Assembly (NCBI GenBank): GCA_050249955.1
Contig: JBFWPN010000001.1
Coordinates: 124,001 to 188,000 of the forward strand
From: CAVVIG01 sp050249955
Lineage (GTDB): Bacteria; Acidobacteriota; Vicinamibacteria; Vicinamibacterales; CAVVIG01
Length of the DNA: 64,000 bases
Reading direction: 5' to 3'
The position numbers and the translations under genes were made by a program. This document shows, piece by piece, positions 41,424 to 49,875 of the stretch. Under the pieces are notes generated by a model. The model did not search any database and was not told the DNA's origin. It was given only the letters and a program-made list of their open reading frames with translations. Each line of letters starts with the position of its first letter. The first letter of the stretch is position 1.

Positions 41424-43102
41424 GCGGGTCGGCCGCGATCGGCGAATCGCCCGAGGCGTACTACCGGCGCCTGATCCTGGCGCAGGTGCCGCGCGTGCTG
41501 GGGCTCATCGACCGCGAGGCCCTCAGCCCCACCGCTGGTTGCGGAGACCGCACGTACTGGGCCTGGAAGTTCGTGGACTTCCCGCGATCGCGCTTCCAGG
41601 AGGTCCTGTGCGTCATGGGCTTCCTGTATGCGACCCCGCTCGAGGGCAGCCCCTGCTACCGGAACCCGCACCTGCTCGACTGGATGGCCGCGGGCATGCG
41701 CTTCTGGGGCACCCTGCAGCACGCGGACGGCGCGTTCGACGAGGCCTACCCTTACGAGCGGTGCCTGGCCGCCACCGCCTTCACCACGTTCTACGTCGGC
41801 GAGGCCTACGAGTTCGTCAAGGCCGACCTCCCGGCAGACGTGCGCGACAGCGTGCGTCGCACCGTGACCCGCGCGGGCGAGTGGCTCGTCCACAACGACG
41901 AGACGCACGGGTTCCTGTCGAACCACCTGGCTGCGGCGGCCGGCGCGCTCGCCCAGGCCTACCGCATCACCGGCGAACAGCGCTTCGCCGACCGCCGCGA
42001 CTACTTCCTCGACAAGATCATCGCGCGCCAGTCGGCCGAGGGCTGGTACGACGAGTACGGCGGCCCCGATCCCGGGTACCAGACGCACGGCACGTTCTAC
42101 ATGGCCCGCTGCTGGCAGTTGAGCCACAGCGAACGCCTGCTGGAATCGCTGCGGCGGTCCACCCGCTTCCTGGCCCACTTCATCCATCCCGATGGCAGCA
42201 TTGGCGGCGAGTACGCCAGCCGGAACACCCAGACCTACTACCCGGCCGGCTACGAGATGCTCGCGCGACACGACACGTCGGCCGCGTGGATTGCCCGCAC
42301 GATGCGTGCGTCAGTCGCCACCGCGGATGCGGCGGGCCTGTCCGGCATCGACAGCTACAACTACTTCCCGTTCCTCAACAACCTCGTCTTCGCCTACCTG
42401 GCTGTCACCGCCGGCCCCGAGGCCGGCGCCGGCGAGGAACCGTCCACCGACGAGGCGCTGGTCTGGTTCCCGGATGCCGGCCTGGCACGCGTCACCACCA
42501 ACCGGTACGTCGCCTACATCGGCACGTCGAAGGGCGGCGTGCTGAAGGTGTTCGACCGTGCGCGTCGCTCGCTGGTCTACTCGGACTGCGGCTACATCGG
42601 CCGCACGGCGTCCGGAGCGCTGGCCTCGAGCCAGCACCTCGATCGCCAGCGGCCCGTACAGGTGACGTCGGACGCGCTCACGGTCGAGAGCCCGTTCGTC
42701 CGCTTCTCGCGCCCGACCATGAACCCGTTCCTCTTCATCGGCTTCCGTGTCTTCACGACCACCGTCGGACGCTCGCCCAGCCTCTCGCGGTGGCTGAAGA
42801 ACAGGCTGGTGAAGACCCTGGTCTACAAGCAGCAGCGACTGCAGCTCACCCTGCACCGCCGGATCGAGTTCGACTCCGCGGGTGTCACCCTGCACGACCG
42901 GTTCTCCAACGCGGCGGCCGGCGAGCTCCGCTCCCTGCAGTGGTCGTCGCGGTTTGCCACCATCCACATGGGGTCGTCGCGCTACTTCGTGAACCACGAA
43001 CTGGCACCGATCCCGGCGGGCGGTCCGGTCGACCTCGCGGCGTCATGCGAGTTGGTCCGGCGTGTCGACGTGCCCGCGCCAGCGGGCGAGGCCCAGGCAT
43101 GA
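41420..43102 (+). CDS. alpha/alpha-toroid carbohydrate-active protein (lyase/epimerase-like), unassigned
   Basis: A 560-aa protein without signal peptide that I cannot place in a named family. Residues about 1-330 look like an (alpha/alpha) toroid: YWAWKFVDFPRSRFQEVLCVMGFLY, FDEAYPYERCLAATAFTTFYVGEAY, HGFLSNHLAAAAGALAQAYRITGEQRFADRR, EGWYDEYGGPDPGYQTHGTFYMARCW and SYNYFPFLNNLVFAYLAV. Residues about 345-555 are strand-rich, as in heparinase II/III, alginate lyase and C5-epimerase folds. Conserved-looking His, Tyr and Asp-Glu residues in the toroid could form an active site. It is coupled on both sides (GTGA with the deacetylase, ATGA with the flippase), so it must work on the same product. Confidence 0.75.
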   Translation: MSGSAAIGESPEAYYRRLILAQVPRVLGLIDREALSPTAGCGDRTYWAWKFVDFPRSRFQEVLCVMGFLYATPLEGSPCYRNPHLLDWMAAGMRFWGTLQHADGAFDEAYPYERCLAATAFTTFYVGEAYEFVKADLPADVRDSVRRTVTRAGEWLVHNDETHGFLSNHLAAAAGALAQAYRITGEQRFADRRDYFLDKIIARQSAEGWYDEYGGPDPGYQTHGTFYMARCWQLSHSERLLESLRRSTRFLAHFIHPDGSIGGEYASRNTQTYYPAGYEMLARHDTSAAWIARTMRASVATADAAGLSGIDSYNYFPFLNNLVFAYLAVTAGPEAGAGEEPSTDEALVWFPDAGLARVTTNRYVAYIGTSKGGVLKVFDRARRSLVYSDCGYIGRTASGALASSQHLDRQRPVQVTSDALTVESPFVRFSRPTMNPFLFIGFRVFTTTVGRSPSLSRWLKNRLVKTLVYKQQRLQLTLHRRIEFDSAGVTLHDRFSNAAAGELRSLQWSSRFATIHMGSSRYFVNHELAPIPAGGPVDLAASCELVRRVDVPAPAGEAQA

Positions 43103-44076
43103 AGGCACGCATACCGTGGAACGCCGTCAGGCTGCTCGGCGGCGTCGCGCTGCTCGCCTGGGTGGTCTCGGGCACCGACTGGCGCGCACTGGCCTCCGGC
43201 CTGGTCACGCCGTGGCTGCTCCTCATCATCGCGGGGCTGCCGTTCGTCGGCGCCGCGCTCGATGTCTTCCGGCTCCAGGTGCTCTACCGCGCGCAGAACC
43301 TGCACCTGCCGTTCGGCATCGGCTTTCGCGTGGCGGCCATCTCGGCGCTCGTGAACTTCGCCGTGCCCGGCGCGGCGGGCGGCGACCTCGTGAAGGTCTG
43401 GTACCTGAACTCCGTTGGCTGCGGCGGGCCCGAGATGGCGGCCATCTGGTTCATGGACCGCCTCACCGGCCTCCTGTCGCTGCTGCTCTTCGTGGCCGCG
43501 GCCGGGTTTGCCGCCTCCGGCATGGTGCAGGCCGATCCGCTGCTCCTGTGGCTGCACCGGGCCGGCCTCGTTGCGGCCGGCGTCAGCCTGCTGGCGGTCC
43601 TGCTGTCGGGCACGCGCCTGGTCCCCTGGGGCGTCAGCCTCTTCGCGCGGTTCCCCGCCGTGCACACCCTGCTGTCGCGCGCGGCCGAGAGCCTCACCAG
43701 CTATCACCGTCACCCGGGAATCCTGCTGCTCACGATGCTGTTCTCGCTGGCGTCGCACGGCGTGCTGCTGCTCACGCTCGTGGCTGAAGCCGCCTGGCTG
43801 ATGCCCGAGGCGGGAGCCGCACGCGTCACGCTGCTGTCGCTCTTCGGCCTCTTCGCCAACGCGGTGCCCATCACGCCGGGCGGGCTTGGCGTGGGAGAAG
43901 CGGCCTTCGACGGCCTCTTCCATCGCGTCGGCATCGATGGCGGATCGCAACTGCTGCTGCTCTGGCGCATCGGCATGATCCCCATCTGCAGCGTCGGCGG
44001 CATCTACTACGCAATGGGACTGCATCGCCCTTCTCCGGCTGCCGACCCGGCGCAGCCCTCGGTGCCCGTCCGATGA
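43099..44076 (+). CDS. lysylphosphatidylglycerol synthase TM-region family flippase-like protein
   Basis: A 325-aa polytopic protein (about 7-8 helices) of the UPF0104/YbhN/AglD-type family that forms the flippase part of MprF. The family hallmarks are GIGFRVAAISALVNFAVPGAAGGDLVKVWYL (about 75-105, with the conserved Pro-Gly-x-x-Gly-Gly), FMDRLTGLLSLL and the C-terminal PITPGGLGVGEAAFDGLF. In glycan loci such proteins are thought to move or present lipid-linked intermediates. It could serve as the lipid-carrier flippase of the cluster, since no Wzx was found. ATGA overlap upstream and downstream. Confidence 0.87.
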   Translation: MKARIPWNAVRLLGGVALLAWVVSGTDWRALASGLVTPWLLLIIAGLPFVGAALDVFRLQVLYRAQNLHLPFGIGFRVAAISALVNFAVPGAAGGDLVKVWYLNSVGCGGPEMAAIWFMDRLTGLLSLLLFVAAAGFAASGMVQADPLLLWLHRAGLVAAGVSLLAVLLSGTRLVPWGVSLFARFPAVHTLLSRAAESLTSYHRHPGILLLTMLFSLASHGVLLLTLVAEAAWLMPEAGAARVTLLSLFGLFANAVPITPGGLGVGEAAFDGLFHRVGIDGGSQLLLLWRIGMIPICSVGGIYYAMGLHRPSPAADPAQPSVPVR

Positions 44077-45227
44077 GCACGGCCACGCCGGAACGCTCGG
44101 GCGGTCCAGCGCTGGCGAAGTACGAGCAGCGGCTGGCAGCGCTGCTGGGCTGCCGGACCGTCGTCGCCTTCTCGAACGCCCGCACCGGCATCGCGTGCCT
44201 GCTGCGGGCGCTCGGAGCCGTACCCGGAGACGAGGTCGTGCTGTCGCCGGTGACCTGCAAGGTGATTCCGCTCACCGTGCTCTCGCTGGGTCTCGTGCCG
44301 CGCTTCGTCGACGTCTCCACCGACACGCTCAATCTCGACGCCGGGGCCGTGGCGCGGGCGGTCGGACCGCGCACGCGTGCCATCCTGTTCCAGCACACCT
44401 ACGGATCGTCGGGCGGACTGCAGGCGGTCGTGGCCGCGGCACGGGCGGCAGGTGTGCCCGTGATCGAGGACCGGGCGCAGAGCATGCCGGGCACCGGCCC
44501 GGCGCTCGGCGGCATCGCGGTCGTATACAGCAACAACCTGCTGAAGCCGCTTCCCGCCGGCAGCGGCGGACTCGCCGCCACCAACGACGCGGCGCTGGGC
44601 GCGCGCCTGGCGGAAGTCGGCGGCAGCCTCGCGGCAGCCCCGGCCACCGGCGACCGGATGCTGCGGATCTCGGCCTGGGTGCACGACCACGTGCTCGGCC
44701 CGCGGCTCTACTGGCCGATGCTCACGCTCTACTCGCGGGTCGACGCCAGCTACCGGTCCAATCCGGTCGAGCAGGAGATCGAGACGTTCATCACGGGCGC
44801 GGCGCACCGGCCCAGCCCGCTCATGCTGAAAAGGGGCCTGGCGTCGCTCGCGCGCCTGGCGGATGTCTCGGCCATCAGGGCCGGCCATGTCGCCGCATAT
44901 GCCGCGGCACTTGCCGGGGTGCCCGGGGTGACGATTCCCTCCGTCGGCGACGCGCAGCCGCTGCTGTACTTTCCCGTGCGGGTGCGCCACAAGCGCGAAC
45001 TGCTCGAGCGGGCGAGGAAGGCCCGGGTCGAGATGATCCCCTGGCCGAACCAGACGCCGATCTACTCCGTGGAAGACCCGGAGCGGCTGCACCTCTATGG
45101 CTACCAGCGTGGGAGCTGCCCGGCCGCCGAGCAGCTCGCCTCCGATCTGGTCGGCCTGCCCACGCACCCGGGGGTGACGCCGGCGTTCCGCGCCGAGGTG
45201 GTCCGCCTGCTCCAGGGGGCTGCCTGA
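44073..45227 (+). CDS. DegT/DnrJ/EryC1-type PLP aminotransferase
   Basis: A 384-aa PLP enzyme of the sugar-aminotransferase superfamily. Typical blocks: ALLGCRTVVAFSNARTGIACLLRALGAVPGDEVVLSPVTCKVIP (about 24-67), AILFQHTYGSSGGLQAVVAAARAAGVPVIEDRAQSMPG (about 100-137, PLP Asp) and SNNLLKPLPAGSGGLAATND, where the Lys is the likely Schiff-base residue. Sequence around the lysine is divergent from classic 'SFHxxK' DegT enzymes, so amino-sugar formation is likely but the substrate is unknown. Sits between the flippase and the amidotransferase; the downstream gene follows after 1 bp. Confidence 0.83.
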   Translation: MSTATPERSGGPALAKYEQRLAALLGCRTVVAFSNARTGIACLLRALGAVPGDEVVLSPVTCKVIPLTVLSLGLVPRFVDVSTDTLNLDAGAVARAVGPRTRAILFQHTYGSSGGLQAVVAAARAAGVPVIEDRAQSMPGTGPALGGIAVVYSNNLLKPLPAGSGGLAATNDAALGARLAEVGGSLAAAPATGDRMLRISAWVHDHVLGPRLYWPMLTLYSRVDASYRSNPVEQEIETFITGAAHRPSPLMLKRGLASLARLADVSAIRAGHVAAYAAALAGVPGVTIPSVGDAQPLLYFPVRVRHKRELLERARKARVEMIPWPNQTPIYSVEDPERLHLYGYQRGSCPAAEQLASDLVGLPTHPGVTPAFRAEVVRLLQGAA

Positions 45228-45228
45228 C

Positions 45229-47139
45229 ATGTGCGGCATCTGCGGATTCGTCGGGGTCAGGGAGGACGGCCTGCTGGAGCGCATGACCGATGCGCTCGCG
45301 CACCGCGGGCCCGACGGCACCGGCTACTTCCAGCACGGCGACGTGGGGCTCGGCCACCGGCGCCTGAGCATCATCGACCTCGAAGGGGGCTGGCAGCCGC
45401 TCTACAACGAGGACCGGTCCATTGCCGTCATCTGCAACGGGGAGATCTACAACTACCGCGAGCTCCGGGCCGAGCTGATCGCCAGCGGCCACCAGTTCCG
45501 CACGAACTCCGACTGCGAGGTCATCGCCCACCTCTACGAAGAGGACGGCGTCGACTGCCTGCGCCGGATGATCGGCATGTTCGCGCTGGCCCTGTACGAC
45601 ACTCGCACCAGGCGCCTCTTCATCGCCCGCGACCGCCTCGGCATCAAGCCGCTCTACTACGTCGACCTGCCCGGACGGTTCCTGTTTGCCTCCGAGTTCA
45701 AGTCGATCCTGCGCTATCACGGCTTCGAGACCACGCTGAACCCGCGCGCGCTGCACGACTACCTCGCGCTGCGCTACGTGCCGGGCCCGGGCGGGATGTT
45801 CAACGAGATGCGGAAGCTGCCGGCCGGCCACTTCGGCGTGCTCGAAGACGGCCGCCTGACGCTCACGCGCTACTGGGAACCCACGCCGTACGCCGGGCCG
45901 TACCCGGGGGACGAAGGCGAGTATCTCGAGGAGTTCGCCCAGCGGTTCGAGCGCAGCATGCAGCGGCGCCTGATTGCCGATGTCCCGATCGGGGCGTACC
46001 TGAGCGGGGGACTCGACTCCAGCGTCACCGTGGCCGCCATGGCGAAGCTCACGTCCACGCCGGTCCGCACCTTCACCGTGGGGTTCGGCTACGAGCACGA
46101 CGAGCTCGAGGCGGCGGCGAAGACCGCGCAGCTCCTCGGATGCCAGCACACCGAGATCCATTGCCAGCCATCGGACGTCGAGCTGATCCCGAAGATCGTC
46201 TATCACCTGGACGAGCCGCTCGGCGACCCGATCGTCATCCCGATGTACCAGCTCGCGCAGGCGGCACGGAAGGAAGTGGCGGTCATCCTGGCGGGCGAAG
46301 GCGCCGACGAGACGATGGCCGGCTATGTGTTCCACCGGGCGCTGATGTCGGGCCACCTGCTGGCGCGCCTGACACCGCAGTGGGTCCGGCATCACGTGCT
46401 GCGGCGCGGCGTCGCGCTCACGCCGGCGTCGGTCCTGAACCTCGCCTTCGACTACCCGGCAGCCCTCGGACAGCGGGGCAAGCTGAAGGTGATGGACTTC
46501 CTGGACCTGCTCGAGCCCGATCAGGTGGCCCTCGCCTATCGCCACCTCACCTCACTGTTCGACGATCGCGACACCACGACACTCTATGCCGAGGCGTTCG
46601 CGGGCGCGGTCCGGTCGCATCCCGCGGCGCCGGCGCCACAGGCGCCGCCCGGCACGCCGTTCCTGAACCGGATCATCGACATCGGCCTGCGCGACTGGCT
46701 CCCCGAGTGCATCCTGACGAAGCAGGACAAGCTCTCGATGGCACACGCGATCGAGGCACGCGTGCCGTTCCTGGATCACGAGCTGGTCGAGTTCGCGCTC
46801 AGGGTGCCTCCCGCGCTGAAGCTCCGGGGCAAGCAGAACAAGTACCTGGTCAGGCAGTACGCCAGGCGGATCCTCCCGGACGACGTCGTGAACCGGCGCA
46901 AGATGCCGTTCTACTTCCCGATCGAGCAGCAGTTCGCCACGCCGGCCTTCCAGGAGCTGATGGAGGACACACTGTCGGAACGTTCGGTCCGCAATCGCGG
47001 GCTGTTCCGCCCCCACGCCATCGAGTCTCTGCGCAACCGCATGCGAACGGGTGACTTCATGTACGTGAAGCAGGTGTTCAGCCTGATGGTTTTGGAGTTA
47101 TGGTTTCGCATGGCCGTCGACCGGCGGGCCGTGGCATGA
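45229..47139 (+). CDS. asparagine synthase-type amidotransferase (EPS-associated)
   Basis: A 636-aa two-domain enzyme. The N-terminal class II glutaminase has Cys2 (MCGICGF) with LAHRGPDGTG and GLGHRRLSIIDLEGGWQPLYNED. The synthetase domain has the PP-loop SGGLDSSV (about 260), DEPLGDPIVIPMYQLAQAAR, ILAGEGADETMAGY (about 352) and MAHAIEARVPFLDHELVEFAL. Length and N-terminal 'GGWQPLYNED' phrase match the amidotransferases of exosortase-A-type exopolysaccharide loci better than housekeeping AsnB. It probably amidates a sugar carboxylate or amino-acid substituent of the polymer rather than making asparagine. ATG 45229 is forced by the catalytic Cys2. Confidence 0.88.
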   Translation: MCGICGFVGVREDGLLERMTDALAHRGPDGTGYFQHGDVGLGHRRLSIIDLEGGWQPLYNEDRSIAVICNGEIYNYRELRAELIASGHQFRTNSDCEVIAHLYEEDGVDCLRRMIGMFALALYDTRTRRLFIARDRLGIKPLYYVDLPGRFLFASEFKSILRYHGFETTLNPRALHDYLALRYVPGPGGMFNEMRKLPAGHFGVLEDGRLTLTRYWEPTPYAGPYPGDEGEYLEEFAQRFERSMQRRLIADVPIGAYLSGGLDSSVTVAAMAKLTSTPVRTFTVGFGYEHDELEAAAKTAQLLGCQHTEIHCQPSDVELIPKIVYHLDEPLGDPIVIPMYQLAQAARKEVAVILAGEGADETMAGYVFHRALMSGHLLARLTPQWVRHHVLRRGVALTPASVLNLAFDYPAALGQRGKLKVMDFLDLLEPDQVALAYRHLTSLFDDRDTTTLYAEAFAGAVRSHPAAPAPQAPPGTPFLNRIIDIGLRDWLPECILTKQDKLSMAHAIEARVPFLDHELVEFALRVPPALKLRGKQNKYLVRQYARRILPDDVVNRRKMPFYFPIEQQFATPAFQELMEDTLSERSVRNRGLFRPHAIESLRNRMRTGDFMYVKQVFSLMVLELWFRMAVDRRAVA

Positions 47140-47162
47140 GGCCGGAGCGGAGCGATACACGC

Positions 47163-48167
47163 ATGGACATCTCGGTAGTCTGCCCCTTCTACAACGAGTC
47201 AGGCATCCTGGAGCACGCCGTCAGGACGCTGATGGAGCGCCTGCAGACCCTGGATGGCACCTGGGAACTCATCATCGTCAACGACGGGTCGACCGACGGC
47301 TCCGCCGACATTGCGGAGCGGCTGGCGGTCGAGTTCCCGCAGCTGGTGGTGCGCGGGTACCGCCACAACCGGGGGCGTGGCCACGGGCTGCGCACCGGCA
47401 TCGCCGCGGCACGGGGCAGCCTGATCGTCACCACCGAGATCGACCTCTCCTGGGGCGACACCATCGTCCACGACCTCGTCGCGGCACTGCGCGAATGGCC
47501 GGACGTGGACATGGTGGTGGCCAGCCCGCACCTTCCCGGCGGCGGCTACAAGAACGTGCCCCCCAAGCGCGTGTGGCTCAGCCGCATGGGCAACAAGGTG
47601 ATCCGCGCCTGCATGTCCAATGCGGTGACGATGAACACCGGCATGACCCGTGGCTACCGGCGCCAGGCGATCACGTCGCTGCCGCTGACCGAGGACGGCA
47701 AGGAGTTCCACCTCGAGGTGATCCTGAAGGCGCTCGCGTTCGGCTACCGCATCCGCGAGATCCCGGCCATCCTCGAGTGGAAGGACTACAAGCACAAGGG
47801 CCAGCGCGTGAAGCGCAAGTCGTCCTCGCGCGTGAACAAGCTGATCGTCTCGCACAGCCTGTTCAGCATCTTCGCCAACCCGGTCCGCTATGTCTGGATG
47901 CTGAGCGGCGCCTCGCTCGCCCTCGCCCTTGTCTTCCTGGCCGTCGGCATCGTCGAACTGCTGCTCGGCGAAGTCTCCGTGTACGCCGCGCTGCTGAGCG
48001 TCTCGCTGGTGATCCTGGGAATCGTGCTGTTCGTCATCGGCGTGGTGATGAAGCAGGGCAACATGATCCAGCGTGAGATCTGGATCCTGCAGCGTGAGCA
48101 GCTGAAGGCACAGCTGCAGGCCGCCGACGCCTCGCGTGAGCGCGAGGCGGTCCGCATCGGTGTCTAG
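47163..48167 (+). CDS. membrane GT2 glycosyltransferase (polyprenyl-phosphate sugar synthase-like)
   Basis: A 334-aa family 2 glycosyltransferase. The GT-A domain begins ISVVCPFYNESGILEHAV with VNDGSTDGSADIAERL, then RGRGHGLRTGIAAARGSLIVTTEIDLSW (the DxD-like acidic position reads EID) and MTRGYRRQAITSLPLTEDGKEFHLEVILKAL. Two C-terminal membrane helices (about 240-300) follow, as in GtrB, ArnC and Dpm1 enzymes that charge a polyprenyl phosphate. Such a donor would feed GT-C transferases like the next gene. ATG 47163 has GGAGCGGAG upstream; an ATG at 47136 overlapping the amidotransferase stop is an alternative. Confidence 0.88.
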   Translation: MDISVVCPFYNESGILEHAVRTLMERLQTLDGTWELIIVNDGSTDGSADIAERLAVEFPQLVVRGYRHNRGRGHGLRTGIAAARGSLIVTTEIDLSWGDTIVHDLVAALREWPDVDMVVASPHLPGGGYKNVPPKRVWLSRMGNKVIRACMSNAVTMNTGMTRGYRRQAITSLPLTEDGKEFHLEVILKALAFGYRIREIPAILEWKDYKHKGQRVKRKSSSRVNKLIVSHSLFSIFANPVRYVWMLSGASLALALVFLAVGIVELLLGEVSVYAALLSVSLVILGIVLFVIGVVMKQGNMIQREIWILQREQLKAQLQAADASREREAVRIGV

Positions 48168-48176
48168 CCGCCGCGC

Positions 48177-49871
48177 ATGATGGCGCGCCTTCGCACGCGT
48201 GTGGCCTGGGGTGAGTGGCGCCGGCCGCTCACGATCGCCCTGCTGGCGGCCGTGCTGTATGCGTCGCTCGTGGGCTGGGGCGTGCCGCATGCCACGGCGC
48301 CCGACCGCATCAAGACCACCGCCACCGACGAGATCCTTCCGCTCGAAGGCCTGGCCGAGATGCGCAGCACCTTCATCAGCGCCGCACCCGACCGGAATCT
48401 TGGTTACCCCTGGCTCCACTACGCCGTGGTGTCCGCGGCACAGGCCCCGTACCTCGCGTGGCTCATCGCGACAGGCGGAATGAGCGCGCCGGCAGCGGAG
48501 TACCCGTATGGCCTGAAGGATCCGGTCACGGCGCTGAAGGCGTTGACCGTGCTCGGCCGGCTTGCGAGCGTGCTGATGGCGGCCGGAGCGGTCGTGGCCG
48601 CCTTCGCGTTCACTGCATCACTCTGGGGCCGCACCGCCGCAACCTGGGCGGCACTGCTGGCAGCCCTCAGCTATCCCGCGGTCTACTACAGCCGCACGGG
48701 CAACCTCGACATGCCCGCCTACTTCTGGAGCGCCGCCGCGATTGCGGTCATCGGGCGCACGTTCAGTGGAGGACTCACCACCAGCCGCGCGGTCTGGCTG
48801 GGCATTTTCTCCGCAGCGGCGGTGGCCACCAAGGATCAGATGCTGATCCTGTTCGTGCCGCTGCTGGCCGGTCTCGCCCTGCCGCAGTGGCACCGCCCCA
48901 CCGGAACGGGCTATCCCGTCAGGCCGCTGCTCACCCTGGTGGCGAGCGGCCTTGTCGCGTACGCCGTCGCCACCGGCATGCTGGTGGACCCGGGCCGGCA
49001 CGTGGCCCACCTCCAGAAGATGATCTTCACGCCGCAGGCGGTGTCGGTATCGCTCGCCTACATGCCGGCTGCCCCGAACACGTGGACCGGGTTGTGGAGC
49101 CTGGTCACCGGGTTCGTCCAGGGGCTCCTGGCCATGATGTCGCCGCCGGTGCTGGTGCTCGCAGTGGCGGGACTTGCGCTCGCCATCCGCGCAGACCGAA
49201 GGCACCTGGTCTGGGTGGCGGCGCTGCTGCTGCACTTCGTGGTACTGGTCCGGGGCATCGGGGGAGTGGAACAGCGCTACCTGCTGCCCTTCACCATCGC
49301 CATCGACGCCTTCGCCGCCCTGTGCCTGCTCAGGATGTCGGCCTGGCGTCGTGAGGTGGCCCTTGCCCTCTTCGCCGTGTGCATCGCCTGGCGTGGCGCC
49401 GTGGCCGCCGACCTCACGTGGGCGCAGTGGCGCGACTCACGCCTGCCTGCGGCCGACTTCCTCCGCAAGGTGTACGCCCCCGGGGATCGCATCGAGTACT
49501 TTGGGGTCACCGAGGCGCTGCCGCCGCTCGACGCCGACATGGTGTCGCGCCGCATCATGGGCCGCGAGCAGTGGGCCGGCACCTTCGGGCACGGTCCAGC
49601 CGTCCTCGACTACCTGCGCCGGGAGGGACCACGCTTCATCGTCATCGTGCCCGACTGGTCCAGCGGCCGCACCACCGAGTACAGCGGCGACTGCCCACCC
49701 GAGGTGTTCGAGGCCCTGACGAACGGGTCGGTCGGCTACCGGCTGGCCGCACACTTCACGACGCCGTCCCTGCTGCCCGGCGTGCTCGCACGGCCCCGGC
49801 TCGACTACCAGACCGTGGCGCCGCCGATCCGCATCTTCGTGCGCGACGCGCAGCCTGCCGGCTCACGATAA
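48177..49871 (+). CDS. GT-C (family 39/83-like) membrane glycosyltransferase
   Basis: A 564-aa protein with about ten or eleven helices. The first periplasmic loop has HATAPDRIKTTATDEILPLEGLAEM (about 37-61), holding the acidic pair expected for GT-C catalysis, then LGYPWLHYAVV. SYPAVYYSRTGNLDMPAYFWSAAAIAVIG (about 162-190) is characteristic of PMT/ArnT-type enzymes. The soluble C-terminal part (about 430-564) is periplasmic. It should use a polyprenyl-phosphate sugar, plausibly made by the GT2 gene 9 bp upstream, to glycosylate a lipid, polymer or protein outside the membrane. Confidence 0.85.
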   Translation: MMARLRTRVAWGEWRRPLTIALLAAVLYASLVGWGVPHATAPDRIKTTATDEILPLEGLAEMRSTFISAAPDRNLGYPWLHYAVVSAAQAPYLAWLIATGGMSAPAAEYPYGLKDPVTALKALTVLGRLASVLMAAGAVVAAFAFTASLWGRTAATWAALLAALSYPAVYYSRTGNLDMPAYFWSAAAIAVIGRTFSGGLTTSRAVWLGIFSAAAVATKDQMLILFVPLLAGLALPQWHRPTGTGYPVRPLLTLVASGLVAYAVATGMLVDPGRHVAHLQKMIFTPQAVSVSLAYMPAAPNTWTGLWSLVTGFVQGLLAMMSPPVLVLAVAGLALAIRADRRHLVWVAALLLHFVVLVRGIGGVEQRYLLPFTIAIDAFAALCLLRMSAWRREVALALFAVCIAWRGAVAADLTWAQWRDSRLPAADFLRKVYAPGDRIEYFGVTEALPPLDADMVSRRIMGREQWAGTFGHGPAVLDYLRREGPRFIVIVPDWSSGRTTEYSGDCPPEVFEALTNGSVGYRLAAHFTTPSLLPGVLARPRLDYQTVAPPIRIFVRDAQPAGSR

Positions 49872-49875
49872 GGCC

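Noticed and set aside
44073..45227. Calling the aminotransferase PglE, WecE or another specific sugar enzyme
   Set aside because: The sequence around the PLP lysine is divergent, so substrate-level naming is not supported.
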